Both the position numbers and the translations under genes were made by a program. From Branchiostoma lanceolatum (lineage: Eukaryota > Chordata > Leptocardii > Amphioxiformes > Branchiostomatidae), in NCBI RefSeq assembly GCF_035083965.1, contig NC_089738.1:13356734-13420733 (forward strand): a stretch of 64,000 nt of DNA, read 5' to 3'. The notes under the pieces were generated by a model. The model did no database searches. It had not been told where the DNA came from and saw only the letters and a list, made by a program, of their open reading frames with translations. Shown here piece after piece: positions 49,901 to 61,900 of this stretch. Position 1 is the stretch's first letter; the number at the start of each line of letters is the position of its first letter.

Positions 49901-52900
49901 TTTTCTCATCAATTATGCAAATGATTTGCATATTTTATGTTTGATGATGTTCACTTCCCATTAACTTCCAAATGCCTCGGGTATCAGCGTCCCGCTATTT
50001 ACCACTTTGGAATTATAGCATTTTCTCATTGATTTTGGAAATGATGATCTCATTTGCATATTTGATGTCTAGCGATGTTCCTCTCTTCGTCAGTCACTGT
50101 ACATATGGGGCATGTTTAAAGAACGCAGTGGTCCACTGCCACCTGTGGACCAGCTGTTCCTTCAGCCCTGGTGACGAACAGCTGGTGTCCTAGAATGTAG
50201 GTCGTCTTCACCTAGTATAGTACACTGCAACGGAAAATGAGAATTCCTGATTAATTGGGTTAATTAGGCCCTGCTTTGCGTAAAATACATCTCATCGTGT
50301 TAATCAACAGATTCAGCATCAAAAACAAGGAAAGTCCAACAATCCCTGCGTATATTATTCTCATCCAAAGATTTCAACGAAAAAGCCCACTGCAGTTGCA
50401 AACAAGACGCTAGGGGGGCCGAACTTATACTACTTCCTCCTTGCCCCAAGAGCTGTCTTCCATTTAACAAATCATAGCACTTGGAATTCCAGAAAACTAC
50501 ATCTCAAACTTGGAAGCTGCAGTACCGTTGGTAGCCGCTGCAATACCGTAGGTAGCCGCTAGGGGTCCATTATCAAACTTGACCTTCGTTTTGTCGACCC
50601 GGCCCCTACTAGATATAATGACGATCCATCCACAGCTTACGCTGATTGTGCTATCATTATTTTCCACGTAACACATGTAGCTGTAGAGATGCTGAACTCG
50701 TGAAAGAAATATCCAATTCTACTTCTTACTCAGACCAAAGCTGGTACATCTACATTGAGACTTCGTCACCGCGGGTTGCAAACGACGCCGCCGTCCTTCT
50801 GAGTGCAAACATTCCGGCCAACCAAACCAGTTGTCTACAGTTCTGGTACCACATGTACGGCGACGATGTGAATGTTCTAAACATCAAGCTGTACGCCAAT
50901 CAGACCTTTACCCAGCCCATCTGGACCAGGCAGGGGAACCAATGGAAGTCATGGCGACAGGCTGATGTGTCTTTCGATGGTTTACGTTCTCAGTACAGGG
51001 TAAGGCACTCGTTTACCAAAAGGACTTCACTGTAGTCCTATGTACTGATTTTTGTTGATTGCTATATGTCAACTTCTTGTTAACATGTATGGTTTTGAAT
51101 AATCCAACTTGTTTTAAATGTAGATAAGAGTAACTAAGCACTGTGACCTATATGTTCTTGCAGGTTGTAACGTTACTCGTAGCAAAATCAACTCGTTGTA
51201 ACAATAACATTTCTTTTTTCCTAAAAAGATTGCTGTGGAGGCACTTAGAGGTCAGGGTTATCGAGGTGACATCGCGGTGGATGACATCACGGTGACAGAC
51301 GGAACCTGTCCTTCTCCTGGTGAGACGGCTTTGAGATGCTTAGGCATTGATAACGTATTCCAAGTTTCAGAAGCTGACACATGTGCCCCCGTTCAGAAGA
51401 CATCGTTTTCGGGGGGGGGGCGTAGGCTGAGGCTATGTGTGTAACCAACTCACGGAATCATTAGTACATTTTCTTGTGATTTCGTGTATGGACAAGTTTT
51501 GCTTTAAAAAATAGCCGATTCGAGATTGAATAGCCATTTGGACTACACAGCAGAACACACAAACCCACACACACACCAATTTTTCCGGGTAAAACGGTGG
51601 AATGACTTCTCCCAGACCTAGCGTGCGAAAGTCACACTTTCACGCGTCGGTTCCGCTTAAAAAGTACAGTTGGCATGGGTTATAAATTTCCACGAACGAA
51701 TTCCTCTTGTAGTTGTTAATGCTAAGAGATTAACAACATGTCGAACAGAATTCTTGTTACCTTCGTCAACAAGGTTACGTTTTTGGGTCTTTGTGTCGGT
51801 GATGTTTTTTTTACAAGTTTTTAGCCAGTTAACTGACCTCTGTAGCGATCCTTATTCCCCAGTGACATCGAACACCAGCTGTGGAGGTAACCTGACTGCT
51901 CCCTCTGGCGGTCCTTTGACATCACCGAACTACCCCAGTAACTATGGCAACAATGAGAACTGCGAGTGGTTAATCACCTTACCAACCGGAAGCTTCATTA
52001 GGCTCATATTCGACAGTTTTAACGTTGATCAATATTTTGACTTTCTGACCATCTACGATGGAGCCAGTGATAGCGCCGCTCAGATAAAGAGGTAATGTTC
52101 GAAACAGATATGAACTTATATGAAGCAACTCTTAAATATAACGTTAAGCAATTTATGAATTTTGCAATTTAACCAGAACTCGTTCTGACCGATCAGTACG
52201 TGACGTGCAAGCCGTCCATCTCAAAGCTTAATCATAATTATAATCACCATCTTTTGGATAATTAACTTAACAGAGCCAAGAAGTGCAATTTATCTTAAAT
52301 AGCTACTCCTTGATCTCTAGGTTAACAGGCCAACCGTCAGTCAGCCCAATCACCAGCACATCTAACATGATGTTCCTGAGATTTACATCTGACAGCAGTG
52401 TCACGGCTCAGGGGTTCAACTTCTCCTACATAAGTAAGGTCTTTGATTATACTTCATGACAGTGACCATGTTATCCTAGCTTCGTTGCGCTGTTCAATAA
52501 CCACCTCCTTCGTTTCCTTTTTGAGTCTGTCTCCAGGCTTTTTATGTTTTAAATTAGAGTTCCACGACCTCATACCTTCGCCGACTGATGTTAGCATTTT
52601 CGAGCGAATGCTTATCACTCAGTATGTAAATAAGGTCCTCATTTGCAAACATTTCAAGTGATCCTTTTCTCTACACATTTCTTGCGTCTATAAAAAGCTG
52701 CCTCGAAAACATCAGTACCATAGCACGTCCGCAACAAAATGTTTCTCAAAGTAGTTTCATTGCTCATACATGCTTTTCTGACAGGATTTGAAGGTCAAAC
52801 CAAACTACCAAACAATCTACCTAGCTACCAACTTAAAGCTACAAAGCTACCAGATATAGGGCTCTCCCCATTACGTCTATTTTTGATGCAGCGTTAAAGA

Positions 52901-55900
52901 TATTGAGCTATTACCTTCAACCTCCGTGCTCCTTCCTCACACAGGAAGCGATGGCCCTGTATACAACAGCCTGGGCTGCTGGAGGGACGTTACTTCTGAC
53001 CGCGCCATTCCGACACTCGAGGGGACAGATCCACGCCTAGATGGCAGCGACTACAAGACAAGGGTCAACGCTATTGAGAAGTGCTACCAGGTCGCACTTT
53101 CTCGTGGTTTCGCCGTGTTTGCTCTACAGAATGGCGGGCAGTGTTTCGGGTCTGCTAATAACACCTACAACAAGCACGGACCTTCCACAGCTTGTGCAGC
53201 GGACGGCGAAGGCGGGCCTGTGGCAAATGAGGTTTACCAGATTACAGGTCAGACCCCTGTATTTATGAAGGGTATAGAAACCAAAAGAAGGCGGTTTGCT
53301 ATATTGCCGTGTAAGAAAAATAGCTGATTTATGCTAATGACCTTTATATCATTATACATGAATTATGCACTGACCTAGGGCATACCTGGTTTAAACAACT
53401 TTCTTTTATTTTTACTCTGTCTCCATGCTTTTAAAGAAATGATAATCCGATAACAGTAAAGATGGAGACTCAACTTTGCATTGATTTCCTTTCAGGCAGG
53501 TGTCTGGATCCTGGTGTTCCCACCAATGGGAACAGGGATAACAACAGTAACTTTACATCAGGACAGACAGTCAGGTACACCTGTATGGCCGGGTACCGGC
53601 TGTGGGGGACTGCCAATATAACCTGCCAGTCGAACGGGAGATGGAGTGATTCTACACCATTTTGTGGAGGTGATGCATTTTGCTAGAATTTAATAATGGT
53701 TCATTTCTATGAAGTTGTCATTTTGCTATTTCCACCTCTATGTACTGTACATGTCTTCGAATCTAAAGGATCTCGGAGTGATGTGTCTGAGTCCGGCCCG
53801 TGATATGTTTAAGGACATAATGCCGAAATGTTGGTCTGAAAATGAAAGTATAATGACCTCATCTGTGCAATATTTATTCAATTTTATTATTAATCTTTAG
53901 GGTAGTCCCTTCAGTTATCAAAGTAACTGATTTCCAAGGGAGCCCTATGTTACATATAACAAATCATAACAAATCAGGATACAAAAGGAATAGCTTAACA
54001 TAAACCTCATTAGTGATCAATTACACAATCATATAACATAAAATAGGAATGATCAAACATAGGAGTAATAATTCAAAACAATAACAACTCAAAATCGCAA
54101 ATGTCACACAATATGGGCTAATGTTTACGGACTGGCTGCACAAATGACCCAGCACAAAAAGAAGTCATCAGCAAAAGTGTATTATACGCCCCCAAAAAGG
54201 TCCAGAGAACATGCTATGGAGACTAGCTTTTTACGACATGGACAATGATACTGAAATGGGTAAAGATAAACAAAGATCTAAAGCTACAAAATGTATCTCA
54301 ATTGACTATCTGACACTGGGAGATGCTTTCATGGCTGTATCTTTAAGTTATTTGCAATAAAAAGACAAAGGGTATTTTGCAGTAGCATTTGAAGATCACA
54401 GTAGACTCATGGAATTCTCGTTCTAGGACTCAATACGAAGTCGCAGTACGACTGTGACTTCGAGGTAGACCTGTGCAGCTGGACCCAGTTTGCGGGCGAT
54501 AACTTTAACTGGATTCGTCATCAAGGAGGGACTGATTCTTTAGAAACAGGCCCAACTACTGATCACACACTGGAAACAGGTACAGCTAGAGTTTCACGAC
54601 CCCATAACTTCACGAAATGATGTTTCGGGTGTGATGACATGTTTGAAAGAACGCAGTGGTCCACTGCCACTTGTGGATTAGCTGTTCTTCAGCCCTGGTG
54701 ACGAACAGCTTGTGTCATAGAATGTAGATCGTCTTCACCTAGTATAGTACACTGCAAACATAAGGAAAATGAGTATTCCTAATTAATTAGGTTACTTAGG
54801 CCCTGTTTTGCACGTAATCAACAGATTCAGCACCCCAGACAAGGCAACTTCACCAATCCCTGTTTATATCATTCTCAGGCAAAGTTTTCAACAAAAAAGT
54901 CCACTGCAGTTGCAAACAAGACGCTAGTGGGCCGGAACTTTTACTTCTTCCTTCTTGCCCCAAGGGCTGCCCTCCACTAAAAAAAATCATAGCACTTCCA
55001 GAATCCACATCTCAAGCTTTAAACTTACGCTGCAGTGCTGTAGGTAGCCGCTAGGAGGTCCATTGTTGAACATGACCTTCGTTTTCTCGACCACTACAAG
55101 ATATAATGACGATTTATCCACAGCGTATGCTGATTGGGCTATTACTATTTTCCACATAGCACATGTAGCTGTAGAGATGCTGAACTTACGAAAGAAATGT
55201 CCACTTCTATTTCTTACTCAGACCAAGGCTGGTACATCTACATTGAGACTTCGTCACCTCGGGTTGCAAACGACGCCGCCGTCCTTCTGAGTGCAAACAT
55301 CCCGGCCAACCAGACCAAGTGTCTACAGTTCTGGTACCACATGTACGGCGATAATGTGAATGTTCTAAACATCAAGCTGTACGCCAATCAGATCTTTTCG
55401 CAGCCCATCTGGACCAGGCAGGGGAACCAATGGAAGTCATGGCGACAGGCTGATGTGTCTTTCGATGGTTTACCTTCTCAGTACAGGGTAAGGCACTCGT
55501 TTACCAAAAGGACCTCACTGTAGTCCACGTACTGATTTTTGTTGATTGCTATATGTCAACTTCTTGTTAACATGCATGGTTTTGAATAATCCAACTTGTT
55601 TTAAATGTAGATAAGATTAAATAAGCACTGTGACCTATATGTTCTTGCAGGTTGTACTCATAGCAAAATCAACTCGTTGCAATGATATCATTTCTTTTTG
55701 TACCAAAAGATTGCTGTGGAGGCACTAAGAGGTCAGGGTTGGCTAGGTGACATCGCGGTGGATGACATCACAGTGACAAACGGAACCTGTCCTTCTCCTG
55801 GTGAGACGGCTTTGAGACGCTTAGGCATTGATAACGTATTCCAAGTTTCAGAATCTGACCCATGTACCCCCGTTCAGAAGTCATCGTTTTCTGGGGGGGG

Positions 55901-58900
55901 GGGGGGATGCGTAGGCTGAGGCTATGTGTGTAACCAACTCACGGAATCATTAGTACATCTTCTTGTGATTTCGTGTATGGACAAGTCTTGCTTTAAAATA
56001 TAGCCGATTTGAGATTGAAACATTGAAGGTAGCCATTTGGAGTACACAGCAGAACACAAAAACCCCCCCACACACCAATTTTTCCGGGTAAAACGGTGGA
56101 ATGACTTCTCCGCTCCCAGACGTAGCGTGCGAAAGTCAGTGTTTCACGCGTCGGTTCTGCTTTAAAAGTACAGTTGGCAAGGGTTATAAATTTCCACGAA
56201 CGAATTCCTCTTGTAGTTGTTAATGCTAGGAGATTAACAACATGTCGAACAGAATTCTGGTTACCTTCGTCAACAAGGTCATGTTTTCGGGTGTGTGTGT
56301 CAGTGGTGGTTTTAACAAGTTTTTAGCCAGTTAGCTGACCTCTGTAGCGATCCTTATTCCCCAGTGACATCGAACACCAGCTGTGGAGGTAACCTGACTG
56401 CTCCCTCTGGCGGTCCTTTGACATCACCGAACTACCCCAGTAACTATGGCAACTATGAGAACTGCGAGTGGTTAATCACCTTACCAGCCGGAAGCATCAT
56501 TCGGCTCATATTCGACAGTTTTAACGTTGATCAATACTTTGACTTTCTGACCATCTACGATGGAGCCAGTGATAGCGCCGCTCAGATGGAGAGGTAATGT
56601 TCAAAACAGATATGGATTTTTATGAAACAACTTTTAAATATAAGGACTTTATAAATTTTGTAATTTATCCAGAAATCGTGCTGACCAATCAGAATGTGAC
56701 TTGCAAGCCGTCCATCTCAAAGCTTAATCATAATCACCATCTTCTGGATAATCAACTAATCCGAGTCAAGAAGTGCAATTTGTCTTAAATAGCTACACCT
56801 TGATCTCTAGGTTAACAGGCCAACCGTCAGTCAGCCCAATCATCAGCACATCTAACATGATGTTCCTGAGATTTACATCTGACAGCAGTGTCACGGCTCA
56901 GGGGTTCAGCTTCTCCTACATAAGTAAGGTCTTTGATTATATGTCTTGACAGTGACCATGTTATCTTAGCTTTGTTGCGCTGTTCAATAATAACCTCCTT
57001 CGTTTCCATTTTGAGTCTATCTCTAGGCTTTTTATGTTTTAAAAAAAGCGATGAACCAGTAACTGTGAGGAAGGATATTGGAGTTTTCTTTTTACACAAC
57101 CAGTACTGTCTTACCTGCTGACGCTTTGGTGTCTGTCAGACACCTTCTTCAGAGATTCTGACTGGAGTACTGCTTCTCGCTGCTATAAGTAGCTGAAGTA
57201 GGTGGCGCTTTTGCTGAGAGAACACAATCCCATTTGCAAACGCAAAAGCGCCACCTACGTCGGCTACTTAAAGCGACGAGAAGCAATACTCCAGTCAGAA
57301 GCTCTAAAGAAGGTGTCTGAAACGTCAGCAAGGTAAGACAATGCTGGTTATGTAAAAAGAAAACTCCAATATCCTATCTTCTACCTACCTGATGAAATTA
57401 TCTTCGGATGTGAGGAAGTAGATTCATAATTATACTTTATTTTTCTGTCAGGCCGTGCCGCAGGTCATTGCTGGGATCCTGGTGTTCCTGCCAACGGAAA
57501 CAGGGATAACAACAGTAGCTTTACATCAGGTACAGTCAGGTACACCTGTATGGCCGGGTACCGGCTGCGGGGGACTGCCAATATAACCTGCCAGTTGAAC
57601 GGGACATGGAGTGATGATATACCAACATGTAAAGGTAAAATAAAAATCATTTAAGTTGGGCTTAGAACTTATTGGTTAATTGTACCTATAGCTACATGTA
57701 TGTACAATTGAAGTACTGAAGCTATTGGAAGCTTGAGACATGAATTGTATTCAAACTTTGATTGTGATTGTTACACAGGGGGAGTCAGCGGTGCTAGTGT
57801 CACCAAAATGAAAACAGATCTGCAGTGGATGTCACTCGATGAGAGAAGGAAAATGTCCAGACTATGCATGATCATGATGTACAAAATGACTAATAAACTT
57901 GTGGACGCAACGACTTATAAGAATCTAATACCAGCTCAAAAAAGGACAAGAATAACAATAGCCATGCCTTTAAATATCAGACTTTTCAACCTAGGATTGA
58001 TGTGTTCAAAAATTCGTATTATCCTAGAACGATCGTAGAGTGGAACTCGTTGCAACCAAGTACCGTGGAAGCATCCTCATTAGACGGCTTTAAACAATGC
58101 ATGCATTTAGATATGCGAAGGTTAGACGTGACAGGTCGTTCCGCGTGCCTGCGAAGCTGGTGTGTTACGCCGAATGGCGGTTATACCGGCTATATAGATT
58201 CAGATACAGATATACATCCTGTGACAACACCCTGCCACTGCGCCATCGTTCTTGAGATATTGCAACGGAACCGCACGCACAGACGTGACGAAGGGAAAAT
58301 TATACCTCCATTAATACAAAAAATTATACCTCTATACAAACTACAGTCTCCCTCTACAAAGAGACGGGATTCAACCTGCCCTCGTATCTTTATATTTCTT
58401 ATTTCACATTGTACACAGGATGTGGAGATGACCTTACCGCTCCCTCTGGAGGTCCTGTGACGTCACCGAACTATCCCAGTAACTATGGCAACAGTGAGAA
58501 CTGCGAGTGGTCGATCACGGTACCAGCAGGAAGCATCATACGTCTCACGTTTGACAGTTTCAACACTGAGGAACTTTATGACTCTCTGTCCATATACGAT
58601 GGAGCCAGTACTAGTGCTGCAAGGCTGCAAAGGTAATGTTCTAAACACAACAAACAACATTCTGATGAGGGCTTTGTATTCAATGGTGCAATCAGAAATG
58701 GGTTTGACCGATTAGCGTGGGACATCCAAGCCACCTGACTGAAAGCTTCAATTTATTCTATGTTGGATACCCAAAAGAAATCTGGCCTAAATCCAGGAAA
58801 TGTTATAAAAGAGTGGGTGTCTGAGTTTGACGTCTTATTCCACACTGTCCAGGTTAACAGGTCGGTCGTCAATCGGCCCTATCACCAGCACATCTAACAC

Positions 58901-61900
58901 AATGTTCCTGAGGTTTACATCGAACGCATTTGTCACTCATCAGGGATTCCAGTTCTCATACATAAGTAAGGTCTTTGATTATACTTTTCACAATTGGCAC
59001 GTTTTATGTGTACTGTTCAACTAGATAAACTCCCATAGTAAATGATTGTTCCCTTCTGACATGCTGGCAATGGCTCTCATCGCAAATTTCCCGTCGTACT
59101 AATGTAATTATCATGATGGCAGAAATCAATTTACGGGATAATCCGCCAATGGAACATGCATGGTGAATTTAAACTGTATTCGACGACGGTTTCTTTTAAA
59201 GAAATCATAAACCAGTGACTGTGAGGTTGATACATCTGCATTTATTTTCTCTCATGACTCAGGCAGTACGGCAGGCCAGTGCTGGGACCCCGGTGTGCCT
59301 GCCAACGGCAACAGGGATAGAAATAACTTTACATCAGGAGAGACTGTCAGGTACACCTGTACGGCCGGGTACCAGCTGTTGGGGACTGCCAACATAACCT
59401 GCCGGTCTAACGGGACATGGAGTGATGCTACACCAACTTGTGGAGGTAAAATGAAGATCATTGAAGTTAGGGTTATGATTTCTTTGTTAAGTGTACGTAC
59501 ACGTACACGTACACCAATACGTTGCTGAAGCAATTGGAAGCTTTAAGGCATGGATTCAACCCAAATGTTGATTTTGATTTTCATGCCTTAGCGCTTGAAG
59601 TCCCTGTTTATTTTTAAATCACCCAATGTCGGTATTGTTTGGTGCAGCTGATCTGAATATGCTAGGCTCATTATGTATGCAAATTAGGCCTCATTTACAT
59701 AATTTATATCTATCAATGTTACCCTCTTTCTCAGTTGCATATGTCACATATTGTGAAGTCCTATCGTGGAAAGCAGAGGGTTTATAAAATGCCCTTATCG
59801 ATTATGCACCTTGGAATCTGATTTGCATTATTGATATCTTGTCATGTCAAGCATCACTTAAGTTATTTATCCGCCAACCCAATCTCGAGTTATTCTCCTT
59901 CAAAGTCCCAAACAAAACCGGCTCCTGTAGTTCCAACATAGCTGCTAGGGGGCCCAGACCTACGTTACTTACTCTCTGCTCCAAAGCTATCTACCACACA
60001 TAGTAAATCAAATCATAGCATTTCCAGAAAAGATGCTATCGAAACCGGATAAAGACCCTTATCATTTCCAGGTATCACCAGTTTCTACCCGTATACCAAA
60101 TATCAAGACAATCCATCCAGGTCTTTGCGGGTTATGCTATTCATCCACATGCATACATACAATCATACAAACGTTACCAAAAACATAACCATCTTGGCGA
60201 AGGTAATTATCTTGTTCTTAACAAATAAAGTTCCCTAACCCGAGTGTCATTAAAATGAATATCTTTAGCTCCCAGCAGAATCCGCCTTGTTGGAGGTTCC
60301 GGCCCAAACGAAGGGCGTGTGGAAGTCCGACCGGCTGACAGTTTCATATGGGGGACCGTCTGTCAGGACCATTTCGACATACAGGATGCAGACGTTGTAT
60401 GCAGAATGCTGGGCTATCACAGGGCCAATCAAGTTCGGACATACATGTATGCTTTTGTTGCCGCAGGTAGATTTAACTTCTTGTCTCACGTAACTACTTT
60501 CTTTACATATTAGTATTCAAAAACTCATCAAGCCTTTTGTTAAATGGTTTTGCAATGACTGCAGTTTTAAAATCTTTCAACAATCGCTCTTTTTATATCA
60601 AGGAACAGGGCCAATTTACATGGATGACCTGCGATGTGAAGGGAACGAGAGTAGCCTGTTTAACTGCTCGTACTCTGGATGGGGTATTCACGACTGCAGT
60701 CATAATCAAGATGTCGGAGTTCTCTGCGGTACATTGAGTATTTGTTCATTTTAGTATAAATATTAAAAGATTGCATCAAATGAAACAACGAATTATAACT
60801 CTTTAGGAACCCATATGCATGCTGGCTACACAACACTGATAATTCATATTCGACTTAATTATAATATAAGATTTAAGACTTTAAACCTTACGCCTTACGT
60901 GGACGTAATTAATCATGCATATACATGACAAGTTCTAAAATCAACTGTTCTAAAAGCAATTTCCATAATGTATATTTGTACTTATATCTAGATCCAAGCA
61001 GAATCCGTCTTATTGGAGGTTCCGGTCGAAACGAAGGACGTGTGGAAGTCCGGCCGGCCGGCAGTTTGAACTGGGGCACGGTTTGTCTAGACCAATTCGA
61101 CCTGAGGGATGCAGAAGTTGTTTGCAGAATGCTGGACTATCCCAAGGCTTCCCAGGTTCGCACGGATGCCTATTTTGGCCAAGGTAATACATATCTAGTA
61201 CCCTTTTCCTGTTTAACATCAAATTCTGTGCAATATTATGTGTTTATGATCGATATTTGGCGACTTACTAATTAGCACTATTACAACACAGGAACAGGGC
61301 CAATCTATATGGATGACCTACGGTGTGATGGGAACGAGAGTAGCCTGTTTGACTGCTCGTACGCAGGGTGGGGGACTCACGACTGTGATCATGGCCAAGA
61401 TGCAGGCGTGGTCTGCCTTACAAGTACGTTCATTTAACACGATACATGGATGGAGATGTTCATCTAATATGGACAAACATGGACTGTTTCCTCTTTTTTT
61501 ATGATATCAATGTGTACGCATAATCATAGAACTTGAAAAAAACGTGAACACTGCGTCCTGGGTCCCTGTAGCACAAGTGGTAAGTGACCCTACTGCTTCG
61601 CGACAGAGAAGGGTAGGGTTGATCCGCTGTTCTTTGCTAAAAAAAGTATTGGCCTACCTATTGCACTACTTGCTATCAAACAAATATTTTGCTCCGCCTG
61701 AATCTGAGAAAGGGCGCTTATCATTTAACCACCCTCTATCAGTCCTCTGGACAAGAACGAAAATTGAACCTAACACATGCTACCAATATGTGCATCTTCC
61801 AATAGTTAGATATTGTTGCATGACATTGAGATAAATTTAAAAGTGGGACTTACTGGAGACAACAAGGGCTTGCTAGATGGGTCTGGCGGTTTACTTGCAT

